31,375 nt of DNA from Methanobacterium sp. UBA176 (GTDB lineage Archaea; Methanobacteriota; Methanobacteria; Methanobacteriales; Methanobacteriaceae). The position numbers were made by a program, and so were the translations under genes. Positions 1 to 8,866 of this stretch are shown here, piece by piece. Where the stretch lies: contig DAVZ01000028.1 of NCBI GenBank assembly GCA_002505765.1, positions 1 to 31,375 of the forward strand. The letters are read 5' to 3'. Position 1 is the first letter of the stretch; each line of letters starts with the position of its first letter. The notes under the pieces were generated by a model. That model worked only from the letters and a program-made list of their open reading frames with translations, was not told the DNA's origin and made no database searches.

Positions 1-241
1 AATCATTATGATTAATTTTAACTCCCCCGTTATACTTTAAATTATGATTTTAATCATATAATAATTTTAATAATAAAAAATAAATATGAAAATGTATCTT
101 TATTTTGAAGTATAATTAACGAAACACTTCTGCATTTGCCCAAAATAGACAATTATTTAGCTAATGAAATGATAAGGCAAAAAGAAAATTAGAGCAATAT
201 AGTTAAAAAGTTAATTTAAAAAAAATTATGGATTTAGTTAT
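1..241. other. AT-rich intergenic stretch, no gene seen
   Basis: The first 241 bases are extremely A+T-rich and I see no open frame with coding character, no tRNA and no clear repeat. The end nearest 242 is the 3' flank of the leftward GyrI-like gene. Confidence 0.5.
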
Positions 242-697
242 CTATTTAATCACTGGAAACTGAACTTCCACTAACAGTTCTTCAGGTTCTACTTCATCTG
301 GATTATTCAAATATACTTCGGTAACCGGTCCAATTATATCGTAGCCATTTTCAATAGCATATTCTGCCAGTCCATCTATTACTGGCCCAATCTGGTCAAG
401 TGGACCTTTATGCATCGTTGAAATTACTGTATGTTCTGGAATTACCTTAACCTGTACATTTCCTTCATCTGTCGCGTTTCCATCAAATGAAGCACCTATT
501 TCATAAAAAAGTTCCTCTGGAGGGACATCATCAGGTCGGTTGAAATAAGCTCCATAAATCGTTCCAGTTATTTTAAAGTTTTTATTCTTTACCCAAGTAA
601 CTACCTCTTCCATGAGCTTTGGAATCATATCATAAGGGCCTCTGTACCGTATAAATGCAACCTGCGTATCTTTAATCCTTTTTTCTTCTACTTCCAT
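242..697 (-). CDS. GyrI-like / AraC-type effector-binding domain protein
   Basis: This is a 151-residue soluble protein made of a single GyrI-like small-molecule-binding domain (the SOUL/BtrG superfamily fold). The sequence shows the duplicated beta-alpha-beta-beta pattern of the family: 'VAFIRYRGPYDMIPKLMEE' near residues 14-32, 'YGAYFNRPDDVPPEEL' near 48-63, and the mirrored second half 'TVISTMHKGPLDQIGPVID' and 'EVYLNNPDEVEPEELLVEV'. Such stand-alone domains bind hydrophobic or amphipathic ligands; the ligand here cannot be told from sequence. It has no DNA-binding domain. It is transcribed divergently from the HisG-like gene across about 140 bases, so the two may share a control region. 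The family call is good; the role is unknown. Confidence 0.82.
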   Translation of the reverse strand: MEVEEKRIKDTQVAFIRYRGPYDMIPKLMEEVVTWVKNKNFKITGTIYGAYFNRPDDVPPEELFYEIGASFDGNATDEGNVQVKVIPEHTVISTMHKGPLDQIGPVIDGLAEYAIENGYDIIGPVTEVYLNNPDEVEPEELLVEVQFPVIK

Positions 698-839
698 ATA
701 AAATCCTCCACTATAATGTAGATCATATGTGGATAATTATTTTTTGATAAATTAGAAAATTGCCAAATATTTTAAATCCTGAAGATAAAACAAAGTCATT
801 AAAAAATCATATTTACAAAAAATGGTTGGTGGAATTAAA

Positions 840-1829
840 ATGGAAAAAATAGTACTAGGCCTCCCTAAAGGGAGCTTAAATAATGTTAATAGAGGGAATA
901 CTCATCAATTATTTGTGGACGCCGGCTTTGATGTTAAAGGATACGAACCTGGAAATGAAGATAATGAAATAAATATAGCCAACGACCCTGAAATCAGGGC
1001 ATTCCTTACAAGGCCTCAAAGTGCTCCGGTAGAACTTAACAGGCAAATACTGGACATTGCCATCGTTGGGGAGGATTGGATCAAAGAGGAATCCGTGAAT
1101 ACTGAAGAGGATTCAATAAAAAAAATAGGAGACCTTGATTACGGTAAAACAAGGCTTATTGTGGCATTACCAAATAACGACCCTTACGAAACACTTACCG
1201 ACTTCTTCAAAGCCAATGCAAACCGGAAAACTCCAATATTATGCTTTACAGAATATCCTAACCTTACCAGGCAGCATTTCATGAACAATGAAGGATACAA
1301 AGAAATTTATGGAGAAAGCAAGCCACTTGTGCAAATAAGAGGCCTTTGGGACGGTGATAACAGACAGGTTCAGGTTATAAATTCTGATGGAGCCACCGAA
1401 GTCTACATAGCAAAAGGAGCCGACCTGGTTGTTGATAACACCCAGACTGGAAGCAGTTTAAAGAAGGCAGGTTTAAAGATACTGGAAACTATCATGGAAT
1501 CAAGCGCCGGACTTTACGCTGGCCCAGGATGTACCGGTCAAAAAGCTAAAAAGGCAAAAATGATGTTTGAACAGCTTTTTGGAGCTATAAAAGCCAGAAA
1601 ATATTTTGATGTGAAATTTAATATATCTAATGAAAGGGTAGAAGAAGTAAAAGGATTCTTAATGGCAAAGGGTTTTTGCTCTGACGAGCCTACCGTTGTC
1701 AGCGGCTCTAACTTCTCCCAGGTAAATGTTCTAATTCCTAAAACCCGATTTCCAGCGATGCTCAGAGCAATAAAAAGTTATGGGGCTTCTGCGATTATAA
1801 GAGAGAATGTTAAGCAGTATATAAAATGA
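840..1829 (+). CDS. hisG: HisG-like ATP phosphoribosyltransferase, long form
   Basis: The protein is probably an ATP phosphoribosyltransferase, which joins ATP and PRPP in the first step of histidine synthesis. I place the start at 840 because GGTGG lies six bases ahead of it; the upstream in-frame ATG at 822 would use that ribosome site as codons. Visible features are the N-terminal 'GLPKGSL' strand-loop, 'ILDIAIVGEDWI' near residue 75, 'EYPNLTRQHF' near 140, and the PRPP-loop region 'GADLVVDNTQTGSSL' near 195-210 preceded by GATE. A C-terminal regulatory (HisG_C, ACT-like) domain covers about the last 75 residues. At about 330 residues it is some 40 longer than the usual long-form HisG, with extra sequence before the PRPP loop ('IRGLWDGDNRQVQV'). 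It stands alone, with no other his gene nearby. A specialised paralog is possible. Confidence 0.72.
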   Translation: MEKIVLGLPKGSLNNVNRGNTHQLFVDAGFDVKGYEPGNEDNEINIANDPEIRAFLTRPQSAPVELNRQILDIAIVGEDWIKEESVNTEEDSIKKIGDLDYGKTRLIVALPNNDPYETLTDFFKANANRKTPILCFTEYPNLTRQHFMNNEGYKEIYGESKPLVQIRGLWDGDNRQVQVINSDGATEVYIAKGADLVVDNTQTGSSLKKAGLKILETIMESSAGLYAGPGCTGQKAKKAKMMFEQLFGAIKARKYFDVKFNISNERVEEVKGFLMAKGFCSDEPTVVSGSNFSQVNVLIPKTRFPAMLRAIKSYGASAIIRENVKQYIK

Positions 1830-1859
1830 ATAGAGGTTAAATCAGACTTTTTATAATCA

Positions 1860-2391
1860 TTATTTCTCTGAAATTTTTTTAAGTAATTCCTTTATCTCCA
1901 AGTTCATCAAAATCTTGCTTTGAGAATCCCCTTGAACTTCTTGAGAGGGTTCTTCGAATATTTGAACTGCTACAGGCTTTTTTCCTTTACCCTATCCATC
2001 ATAACATGTCTAAGCTCTTCAAAACCCCCTACACCGTTGATGGTTATTTCTGAAGATGTTCCCCATCCTTGATTAGGATTTGAATATCCTGCAGTCTGAA
2101 TTTTAAGTGTACCAATATTTAACATCCGGGCTATAGGACCTTGAGCAATATCTACATTAGTTATTCTGTTATAAGGTATTATACCTGTATTTTTAAACCA
2201 AACGCCTCTTCTCCACTCAATTTCTTCATCATCCATTTATAACTGATTGTCTTATAAAATTTAGGAATCCAGTATAAAGTAAACAGCATGACTAAAATTA
2301 TGGGAATAGCAATTATAACAGTTATAACAATGGAATAAAGATCACCGCAGGTATAAACCATATTAAACTGTAAATATAAGTATAATAGCAA
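1860..2391 (-). pseudogene. Frameshifted bacterial-PH-domain (YdbS-like) membrane protein
   Basis: Three consecutive frames together make one PH-domain membrane protein. The 5' part (2391 to about 2230) encodes a transmembrane segment and 'IPKFYKTISYKW'. The reading then shifts frame to 'DDEEIEWRRGVWFKNTG' and 'IPYNRITNVDIAQGPIARM', the signature of the YdbS-like PH domain, down to about 1985. A second shift inside an A-rich run (near 1978-1985) leads into 'KPVAVQIFEEPSQEVQ' and on to a stop at 1860. Typical family members also carry more N-terminal sequence, so the 5' end may be truncated. I infer a decayed gene. Two independent assembly errors would be the alternative. Confidence 0.7.
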
Positions 2392-2582
2392 AATATATGT
2401 AATATAGTGTTTTCAACTGTTTAGCAGGATTAAAATTCTCTCCAATTTTCCAATTAGCCATAAGAATAACCTTATTATAATGCTTATATCAGCTAAATAG
2501 TTAAAACATATTATGGAATTTTATGGATATATGCAAGAAATGAAATAATGCATGAGAAAATAAAAAACTGAAATTGTTAATT

Positions 2583-3256
2583 AAGTAGATTTTGAAACAG
2601 TTTTTAATAACCCCTGCTGCAGGGAAGCGTTTGATTGCAAGGGAACTGGGCGGAAAAAAAATCATGAATAAGGTTTTCAGAGTCATGAACCCTGGTTGTA
2701 ATTGCAGGCACAAACAACAGTTACGTTGCATATGAAATTCTCTCCAAAATTGGTGAAGATTTTTCAAGTAAAAGATTTTTTAGGGGGATTGCCCGCCAGG
2801 AGTAGATGTAACAGCTTCAAGCTGTATAAATGGTGAAAGTGAATTTCCAGCGATGTAGTAAGGATGGAATATGGCAATGGACTTACCATTTTTGATGTTG
2901 TAAACAATTTCAAAGGGGGAGATATAATTTTAAAGGGCGTAACTGCTCTAAATATCAAAATAGACAGGCTGCAATCTACATCGGTGATCCATATGGAGGC
3001 TCAATATGTGTATCTATTCAGGCAGTTTGTGGGCGCTGAGTAAGGTTTTATGGAAAAACGTGTTTTTGAGGGGATTTAAATGATCGGCAAGGCGGCTGAA
3101 CGTACCTGGCGCTCAGGAACCGCACCTACTGCCGCTTCTGGTGAAATTTTTACTGAAACAAAGCAATTTACGAGCTTACAGGAGTCAGAGCAGAGCTGGT
3201 TGCCAGCGGAGGTGTTTCTGGTTCAGAAAGTTCCATTGTATCGCTGTTAGCGGTGA
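2583..3256 (+). pseudogene. Decayed conserved methanogen protein (family not recognised)
   Basis: No intact frame crosses this stretch, but pieces of one protein can be read in order on the plus strand by switching frames: 'ITPAAGKRLIARELGG' (about 2607-2654), 'MNKVFRVMNPG' (about 2664-2698), 'GTNNSYVAYEILSKIGEDF' (about 2708-2765), 'PPGVDVTASSCINGESEF' (about 2793-2846), 'DVVRMEYGNGLTIFDVVNNF' (about 2852-2911), 'NRQAAIYIGDPYGGSI' (about 2957-3004) and 'AIYELTGVRAELVASGGVSG' (about 3164-3223). At least five frameshifts or stops separate them, and the protein between about 3030 and 3160 is badly eroded. The pieces read like a real, well-conserved protein with Gly-rich loops, possibly nucleotide-binding, but I cannot name its family. 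This explains the otherwise empty stretch between the PH-domain remnant and the DUF5654 gene. Confidence 0.7.
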
Positions 3257-3355
3257 ATAAAATAGAACTAAAAACAACAGAAAAATTGATTTCTTTTCAT
3301 TGCATCTGAAAAGCCTTTTGAATTAGTAATTAAAAATAGAAATAAGAAAAAAAAA

Positions 3356-3619
3356 TTATTCTACGATCCTTACTTCCTGTACTGCAGGTTTTGCGATTGC
3401 ACGACCGATGATTATGGTTGCAATTACTGCAATTATGGTAATTAAAATAGCATAAATAAGTAACCCTGTTATTCCACCTTCTTTGGGGAAAAATTGCAGT
3501 ATAATAGCCTTAATAGCTTCATTCCATGCTAATGCAGCAATCAATCCAAAAGCAGTGGTCATTAAGGTAGCTATAGTTGTTAGTACTTGATTTTTTACAT
3601 CACCGACTGTTTCCTTCAT
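3356..3619 (-). CDS. DUF5654 family small membrane protein
   Basis: An 87-residue protein with two hydrophobic helices, roughly residues 14-36 ('TTIATLMTTAFGLIAALAW') and 51-73 ('LLIYAILITIIAVIATIII'), separated by a short charged segment 'FFPKEGG'. This size, the Trp-Asn at the end of helix 1 and the two-helix layout match DUF5654, found widely in methanogens and of unknown function. GGAGG lies about seven bases upstream of the ATG on the minus strand (plus-strand 'ctcctcc' just after 3619), which supports the start. It is likely transcribed alone; both flanks are AT-rich. Confidence 0.75.
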   Translation of the reverse strand: MKETVGDVKNQVLTTIATLMTTAFGLIAALAWNEAIKAIILQFFPKEGGITGLLIYAILITIIAVIATIIIGRAIAKPAVQEVRIVE

Positions 3620-3849
3620 TTTATCTCCTCCATATAAGTTCTTAATATCTTTTTATTTAATTTAATATATAAATTATTTATTTATAAAGGATTTTTAGCA
3701 GTATTAATGTATTTTTAAGCAAAATAATGGTTTAAAAAGATTTAAATAGAAAATTAAAACTATTAAATGATCTAAATAAAGTTTTCCCTATATTACCATT
3801 TAAAACATTATTACAGTGCTAATATTCATAATTCTATAAAATAAATGAT

Positions 3850-4557
3850 CTATTCACCTTTATTTTGTGATATATAGTCTTCCATGGCTTCAATTTCTTC
3901 ATCTAAAAGGGAACGTTTACCCTCTTTTTCATGTCTTAAAAGCAGCCATACTCCAAAAGTTGCTCCTATAAGTGCCCCAATAACATCCAGAATTAAATCG
4001 GTCATTGTATCGTGATATGGTGTTAATATGGGAGAACCCTGAGTTAAAGTACCGTGAGATATCACAAAATTTGTTGCCGGACCAATCACCATGTCATAGG
4101 CATATTCACCTACCTCAAGCACAGCTCCAAGACCTATTGTAATTAAAACAATTACCGCCCAGGACATTCCATAACTTGCCCTGAATTTTCCAAGAAGATA
4201 TCCTATATAAAAAAGCAGCATCCCCATAAATGATATAATAGCTGGAATCATAGTGTGCTGAAATTTATCGTAGTATCCAAACCTTGCATAGAACCCAAGG
4301 GCATTGGCAATGACGTATTCAAATGTTACTATTACCAGAAGAAGAATCTCAATTTCCAGGGGAACAAAAATATGTTGACGGGTCAGAATTGCTGGAAGAA
4401 GTATAATAAATACTGCAAGGAGAATAACAATTCCAAAAACTGAATATCCAAAAAAAATCTCGTAAACACCAAAGGTTATAAGGAAAATCCGCAGAATCCA
4501 TGCTATAGTTACGCTTGTTTTATGATTTTGGAATAATTCGTTATCGGCCCCGAGCAT
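3850..4557 (-). CDS. DUF2238-like polytopic membrane protein
   Basis: A membrane protein with about six hydrophobic helices and a charged C-terminal tail ('EEIEAMEDYISQNKGE'). The conserved polar features are 'YYDKFQHTMIP' after helix 3, 'AVLEVGEYAYD' in the middle and 'YHDTMTDLILDVIGALIG' near the end. This set of His/Asp/Glu residues on membrane helices is typical of the DUF2238/YjdF-like family, whose activity is not known. The first ATG (4569) is preceded by nothing convincing, whereas GGTG sits six bases before the ATG at 4557, so I start there. It is transcribed away from the OB-fold gene, sharing a roughly 120-base divergent promoter region. Confidence 0.72.
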   Translation of the reverse strand: MLGADNELFQNHKTSVTIAWILRIFLITFGVYEIFFGYSVFGIVILLAVFIILLPAILTRQHIFVPLEIEILLLVIVTFEYVIANALGFYARFGYYDKFQHTMIPAIISFMGMLLFYIGYLLGKFRASYGMSWAVIVLITIGLGAVLEVGEYAYDMVIGPATNFVISHGTLTQGSPILTPYHDTMTDLILDVIGALIGATFGVWLLLRHEKEGKRSLLDEEIEAMEDYISQNKGE

Positions 4558-4627
4558 TATATACACCATACATTTAAAATTGCTTTTTGATATTTAGAAG
4601 TTCATTAAATTAATTTATTAAGGTACA

Positions 4628-4637
4628 TATTTAAATA
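4628..4637 (+). promoter_or_regulatory. Probable TATA box of the OB-fold gene
   Basis: The palindromic TATTTAAATA lies about 44 bases before the ATG at 4681. Transcription would start around 4660 and leave a short leader that contains the AGGAC ribosome site. Because it is palindromic and lies between divergent genes it could serve both. Confidence 0.45.
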
Positions 4638-4680
4638 TTGTATTAATAGAATACTTTATTAAATTAAATGAGGACATTTC

Positions 4681-5073
4681 ATGGATGATAATAAAATTTT
4701 TAGAATTGCTTTAATTACAACGATTTTAGGGTTATCAGGAATGCTTCTTCTTGCAGATAAGGTTACACCCCAGGAATTAGAGATAAAAAGCATTGATAGA
4801 GGCATGCTGGATGCAGATATTACTGTTGAAGGATTTGTTATAGATATAGACAAATCATCAAGGAGCGAAACTTATTTTTTAGAATTAACAGACGGTACAG
4901 GTAAGATTAAGGTTGTTATATTCCCTAATACTGTCACCTATATCCAAAAAAGCAGTTTAAATATTTATTCGCTAAAAAATCACAGGATAAAAATAACAGG
5001 AAAAGTTACCCTTTACAATGAAAATTTAGAGCTTATTTTAAAGGATGCTGAATCTTTAAAAGTAATAGCTTAA
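4681..5073 (+). CDS. Membrane-anchored OB-fold protein
   Basis: A 130-residue protein with an N-terminal hydrophobic helix (about residues 8-26, 'FRIALITTILGLSGMLLLA'), then a single OB-fold domain: 'ADITVEGFVIDI' (strand 1), 'YFLELTDGTGKIKVVIF' (strands 2-3) and 'HRIKITGKVTLYNENLELIL' (strands 4-5). This pattern matches OB-fold nucleic-acid-binding (tRNA_anti-like) domains. Attachment to the membrane makes an extracytoplasmic or membrane-tethered role likely; such proteins are not well studied. The ATG is supported by AGGAC eight bases upstream. It converges on the AglD-like gene with only 24 bases between them. Confidence 0.7.
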   Translation: MDDNKIFRIALITTILGLSGMLLLADKVTPQELEIKSIDRGMLDADITVEGFVIDIDKSSRSETYFLELTDGTGKIKVVIFPNTVTYIQKSSLNIYSLKNHRIKITGKVTLYNENLELILKDAESLKVIA

Positions 5074-5097
5074 TAAAATCTTTCATTAATCCCCTTG

Positions 5098-6099
5098 TTA
5101 TTTGGAGAGCTTAAGATCTAATGTATATTTTTTAACTTCTCCCAATATATCCCTTGCATAATAAGCTGAAAATATTATACCAAGTACTGTAACAGCCCAA
5201 AATGAAACGAGACGGTCAGCAAGGGCAATGCTACCTGCAAAAGCTTCAGGAACCCCAAAAACTACTAAAAGTCCTGTAATTGTTACTTCAATTGATCCCA
5301 TTCCTCCAGGAAGTGCAGAAAGCACTCCAATAATATTTGCTATTAAAAAGATTATTATAACTGCAACAAAACTGATCTCAATGTTGAAGGCATAAAATAC
5401 AATGTACAAACGGAAGCATTCTAAAATCCATGCAAAAATCGATAAAATAGCTACAAAAATCAAATTTCCGCTTGTTGTAAAGGAATTGGTGTATCCAGTC
5501 ATTCTTTTAAGACCATCTCTGAATTTAAAGTGCATGTTATCCAGGAGTTTTGCATCAATTGGTAGTTTACAAAGAAAGGGGTGAATTTTTTCATATAACC
5601 ATATGCTGGTATCTTCTCTCCAGTTAACCAGATAAATAAGTGATATAACAAAAATAGTCAAAGTTGCACCTAAAATTGACAGATATCTGGTATTTTCCAC
5701 CCATATAGAGGCTAAAACTAAAAGTAGCACCACTATGACAAGATCAAAGAATCTTTCAGTTAGACCTGCAGACAGCCCCTCTGATAATTTTATTTTATTA
5801 ATTTTTTTTCCTGCAACAGCATTTATCACCTCTCCTGCAGTTCTCATTGGAGAGAAGTTACCTGCAAAAAGTCCAATTACCTTTACAACGTAATTATTCT
5901 TAAATTCAAATGGTTTTTTTATTATAAACCCCCATCTAAATGATCTGACGCCTACTGCAAGAAGGTGAATTAAAAGAGCCACAAAAATCCACTTTAGATT
6001 GACTGTTTTAAACGTGTTAATCAAATTTTGGGGGCCGATCCATAAAATAAGTAAAATAATTAATGCTATGCCTATTACAAACACGTAAAATCGTTTCAA
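5098..6099 (-). CDS. UPF0104/AglD-like flippase-type membrane protein
   Basis: A 333-residue polytopic membrane protein with about eight helices. It matches the lysylphosphatidylglycerol-synthase-TM / UPF0104 (YbhN, AglD C-terminal) family: an early 'GVRSFRWGFIIKK' after helix 2, 'GNFSPMRTAGEVINA' near residue 80, 'GLTERFFDLVIV' near 110-125, and 'LSALPGGMGSIEVTITGLL' near 260-280. Members are linked with lipid-carrier or lipid-linked sugar handling, often beside a dolichol-phosphate sugar transferase. Here a GT2 gene lies 104 bases upstream on the same strand, so the pair probably acts together on a polyprenyl-phosphate sugar at the membrane. That shared role is inferred from context. Confidence 0.8.
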   Translation of the reverse strand: MKRFYVFVIGIALIILLILWIGPQNLINTFKTVNLKWIFVALLIHLLAVGVRSFRWGFIIKKPFEFKNNYVVKVIGLFAGNFSPMRTAGEVINAVAGKKINKIKLSEGLSAGLTERFFDLVIVVLLLVLASIWVENTRYLSILGATLTIFVISLIYLVNWREDTSIWLYEKIHPFLCKLPIDAKLLDNMHFKFRDGLKRMTGYTNSFTTSGNLIFVAILSIFAWILECFRLYIVFYAFNIEISFVAVIIIFLIANIIGVLSALPGGMGSIEVTITGLLVVFGVPEAFAGSIALADRLVSFWAVTVLGIIFSAYYARDILGEVKKYTLDLKLSK

Positions 6100-6203
6100 T
6101 TAAATACACCCGTTAAAATGCTCTGATCAATATTTTATTTCATTATTATTAAACATGCGCTCTTACTTCAACCATTAAGTCTTAATATTATGAAAACACC
6201 ACC

Positions 6204-6878
6204 CTAAACATTTCTCAATTTGCGCGCAAATAGCTTTCCAATGAAAAGCATATATCTTAAAATGTGTATCGTTGATACATAGGATTTCTCTGGACCGTAT
6301 GCAGTAGGAATTACCACCTCTTTAATTTTCATATTATTTTTAGATGCAATATAGAGCATTTCAGATTCATATACATAATCATCATATTTTATATCTAAAA
6401 AAAACTTTGATGAGTCCCTGGATATAGCTCTAAATCCGCTCTGGCTATCAGTAATCCTGTATCCAGTTACATATCTTATAAGTCCTGTTGTAATCTTATT
6501 AGAAAGCATTCTATAAGCAGGCATGTTATCAGGATCCCCTTCTTTAAATCTTGAGCCAAGAATGATGTCAAATCCATCAATTGAACCTGCCAGTAACGGT
6601 ATATGGTCAGGGTTGTGCTGTCCATCTCCATCCATTAAAATAATGGTGCTATATCCTGAATTTAAAGCATTTTTAAGTCCTGATTTTATTGCTGCACCTT
6701 TACCCCTGTTTTTATCATGTCTTATAACCATTGCCCCGGCTTTAGATGCTCTTTTAGATGTATGATCATCTGAACCATCATCCACCACCAGAACATCTGA
6801 ATATTTTAATGCTCCCTCAGCAACATTTTCTATGGCCTTTTCCTCATTATAAGCAGGGATAATTGTAATAAGATTCAT
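6204..6878 (-). CDS. Family 2 glycosyltransferase (dolichyl-phosphate sugar synthase-like)
   Basis: A 224-residue GT-A fold enzyme. It shows 'IPAYNEEKAIE' (residues 7-17), the nucleotide-binding 'VVDDGSDDHT' (31-40), the metal-binding DxD region 'MDGDGQHNP' (82-90) and 'SQSGFRAISR' with a following conserved acidic motif. It resembles DPM1/GtrB-type transferases that move a sugar from a nucleotide donor to dolichyl or undecaprenyl phosphate, but lacks the C-terminal membrane helices some of them have. That job may fall to the neighbouring AglD-like protein 104 bases downstream. The sugar cannot be told from sequence. Confidence 0.85.
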   Translation of the reverse strand: MNLITIIPAYNEEKAIENVAEGALKYSDVLVVDDGSDDHTSKRASKAGAMVIRHDKNRGKGAAIKSGLKNALNSGYSTIILMDGDGQHNPDHIPLLAGSIDGFDIILGSRFKEGDPDNMPAYRMLSNKITTGLIRYVTGYRITDSQSGFRAISRDSSKFFLDIKYDDYVYESEMLYIASKNNMKIKEVVIPTAYGPEKSYVSTIHILRYMLFIGKLFARKLRNV

Positions 6879-6989
6879 ATTAACTCCTTATATTCGATAA
6901 ATAGTTTATTATTTTTATATTTTATTACTAATAAAGTAAATATTATTAAATAAATTTAATCTCATTAAATATAGATATACGGTCTAATA

Positions 6990-7001
6990 TTTATATAAAT
7001 A
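6990..7001 (+). promoter_or_regulatory. Strong archaeal TATA-like element upstream of the phosphohexomutase gene
   Basis: The sequence TTTATATAAATA is a good match to the methanogen TATA box and is the best one in the 270-base gap between the divergent GT2 and glmM-like genes. It is about 150 bases before the ATG at 7150, which would give a long leader. Other AT-rich boxes nearer the gene are possible. Confidence 0.4.
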
Positions 7002-7149
7002 CTCCATATCTTATGTAAAGGCCTTATTATTTTATCAAAAATGTTCAAAGACCCTTTTTAAAGAAGAGTTATCAAAATAAACACTACATAGTATTATGTG
7101 GTTGAAAAATTAAATATTGTTATAATATAACTTGTAATTGGTGAAAATT

Positions 7150-8499
7150 ATGAAAAGATTATTTGGAACATTTGGGGTTAGAAGAGTAGCTAATACCGAA
7201 TTAACGCCTGAATTTGCATCAAAACTGGCCGCATCCTACGGGAGCATTGTTCAGGGCAAGGTTGCAGTGGGCGGCGATACCAGAACCACCACAGAAATGA
7301 TAAAACATGCTGTAATCTCTGGATTATTATCTTCAGGCTGTGATGTCGTAGATCTAGGATTCTTACCAACCCCTGCTGTGCAGTTTGCAGTTAGAAATTA
7401 TTATGAGGGAGGGATAATAATAACAGCATCCCACAATCCTCCAAAATATAACGGAATCAAGCTTGTTGACGCAGATGGAATTGGAACTCCTGATGAAATG
7501 GAAATAAAAATAGAAAAAATGTTTTTTAACGATAATCCCAATAGAGTACCATGGAATGATGTTGGAGAAGTGGAAACCAATTCCGGTCTTTTGGAAGAGT
7601 ACATAGAAAATGTCATGATTCGAGTTGATTCTGATGCAATAAGGGATGCTAAATTAAAGGTAATAGTGGACTGCGGAAGTGGAGCTGCATGCTTTACCAC
7701 CCCTTTTTTGCTTAGAAAATTAGGATGTGAAGTCATAACTATGAACTGTCAGCCAGACGGCTTTTTCCCTGGAAGGAACCCTGAGCCAACTGAACCAAAT
7801 CTTAAAGAGCTAATCGAAGTTGTTAAAGCCACCGGTGCAGACCTTGGAGTTGCCCATGATGGAGATGCAGACCGTACCATCTGTATTGATGAGAAAGGAA
7901 ACTTCGTTTTCGGGGATAAATCATTCGCTCTTGTAGAAAAATACATACTCAAGGAGAATAAGGGCGGTTTAATCGTTACAACAGTAGCCACTTCATCTGC
8001 AATTTATGATATAGCCCGTGAATACGGGGGAGAGGTTATAGCAACAAAAGTGGGTGATTTAATAGTTGCACGTGAATTAAAAGATAGAAACGGTCTTTTT
8101 GGGGGGGAAGAAAACGGAGGATTAATTTTCCCTGATTTTGTCTATGGAAGAGATGCTGCACTTTCTACTGCAAAGATCATTGAAATAATTGCCAGGGAAA
8201 GAAAACCGCTTTCAGAGCTTATAGCAGAGCTTCCCGTGTATTACTCTGAGAAAATGAAAATTGAATGCCCTGACGAATTTAAACAGGGAATAATGCAAAA
8301 AATAGTCCATGAAACCCGGGAATTTGAAGTGGATACCACTGATGGAGTTAAAATTATTAAAGAAGAAGGTTGGGTTATAATAAGGCCCTCAGGAACAGAA
8401 CCCATATTTAGATGTTTTGCAGAAGCTAAAACTCCAGAAGAAGCCAAAAAAATGGCTGAATGGGGAATTTCACTGGTTTCTAAATACCTGATAAAATAA
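7150..8499 (+). CDS. glmM: Phosphoglucosamine mutase / phosphomannomutase family enzyme
   Basis: A 449-residue alpha-D-phosphohexomutase, most likely phosphoglucosamine mutase (GlcN-6-P to GlcN-1-P), which feeds UDP-GlcNAc for pseudomurein and glycan synthesis. It starts 'KRLFGTFGVRR', carries the catalytic phosphoserine loop 'TASHNPPKYNGIK' (Ser about residue 94), the metal loop 'DGDADR' (about 236-241), the sugar-recognition loop 'GGEENGG' (about 319) and the phosphate-binding loop 'RPSGTEPIFR' near the C-terminus. I chose the ATG at 7150 because GGTG precedes it by six bases; the upstream in-frame TTG would swallow that site. Phosphomannomutase activity is a real alternative, since archaeal members differ in substrate. 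Confidence 0.82.
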   Translation: MKRLFGTFGVRRVANTELTPEFASKLAASYGSIVQGKVAVGGDTRTTTEMIKHAVISGLLSSGCDVVDLGFLPTPAVQFAVRNYYEGGIIITASHNPPKYNGIKLVDADGIGTPDEMEIKIEKMFFNDNPNRVPWNDVGEVETNSGLLEEYIENVMIRVDSDAIRDAKLKVIVDCGSGAACFTTPFLLRKLGCEVITMNCQPDGFFPGRNPEPTEPNLKELIEVVKATGADLGVAHDGDADRTICIDEKGNFVFGDKSFALVEKYILKENKGGLIVTTVATSSAIYDIAREYGGEVIATKVGDLIVARELKDRNGLFGGEENGGLIFPDFVYGRDAALSTAKIIEIIARERKPLSELIAELPVYYSEKMKIECPDEFKQGIMQKIVHETREFEVDTTDGVKIIKEEGWVIIRPSGTEPIFRCFAEAKTPEEAKKMAEWGISLVSKYLIK

Positions 8500-8698
8500 A
8501 TCCTTAAAATTAGCATGGGTGGAAGAATACCCTACAAAATCCTTTTAATCTTTCCTTTTTGATTTTTCTGGTTTCACCCAGAATTATCTTAAGGTTTGAT
8601 TTTTTGGATATTTGTATCAAAGTATTCTTCCAACAAGATTTATGATCATCATGATATAAATAATTTATTATCATAACTTCAAAATATATTACTGATGA

Positions 8699-8866
8699 TC
8701 ATCTGTAGAATCCGTAAAATTCAGCACAGTAGGCACATAAAGGGAATTTACCCTGCCTGTAATAGCTTTCATCATTAGCGTTAATATTAAACCTTTTATG
8801 ACAGATGAAGCATATCTCTATTTTTTCTGTTTTACCAATTTCCTTTTTGTTATCTTTAGATTCTAT
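8699..8866 (-). CDS. Small zinc-ribbon protein without a standard start codon
   Basis: A 55-codon minus-strand frame with clear coding character, too short and too oddly started for ordinary ORF calls. After a Lys/Glu-rich N-terminus it has 'ICFICHKRF' (Cys19, Cys22, His23) and 'FPLCAYCAEFYGFYR' (Cys44, Cys47), a two-knuckle zinc-ribbon arrangement. No ATG, GTG or TTG exists in frame between the upstream stop and the first cysteine. The codon at the expected start is ATA, with GGTGG five bases before it. Either translation begins at AUA or an ancestral ATG has mutated to ATA. An AT-rich box (8910-8918) lies at a suitable distance upstream. Function unknown; possibly nucleic-acid or protein binding. 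Confidence 0.55.
   Translation of the reverse strand: MESKDNKKEIGKTEKIEICFICHKRFNINANDESYYRQGKFPLCAYCAEFYGFYR

Noticed and set aside
2501..2958. Two minus-strand open frames of 88 and 64 residues
   Set aside because: They are antisense to the eroded plus-strand conserved protein, have no family character and are explained as shadows.
4255..4443. 62-residue plus-strand frame inside the DUF2238-like gene
   Set aside because: It is antisense to a well-supported membrane protein and has random-looking Lys/Asn-rich composition.
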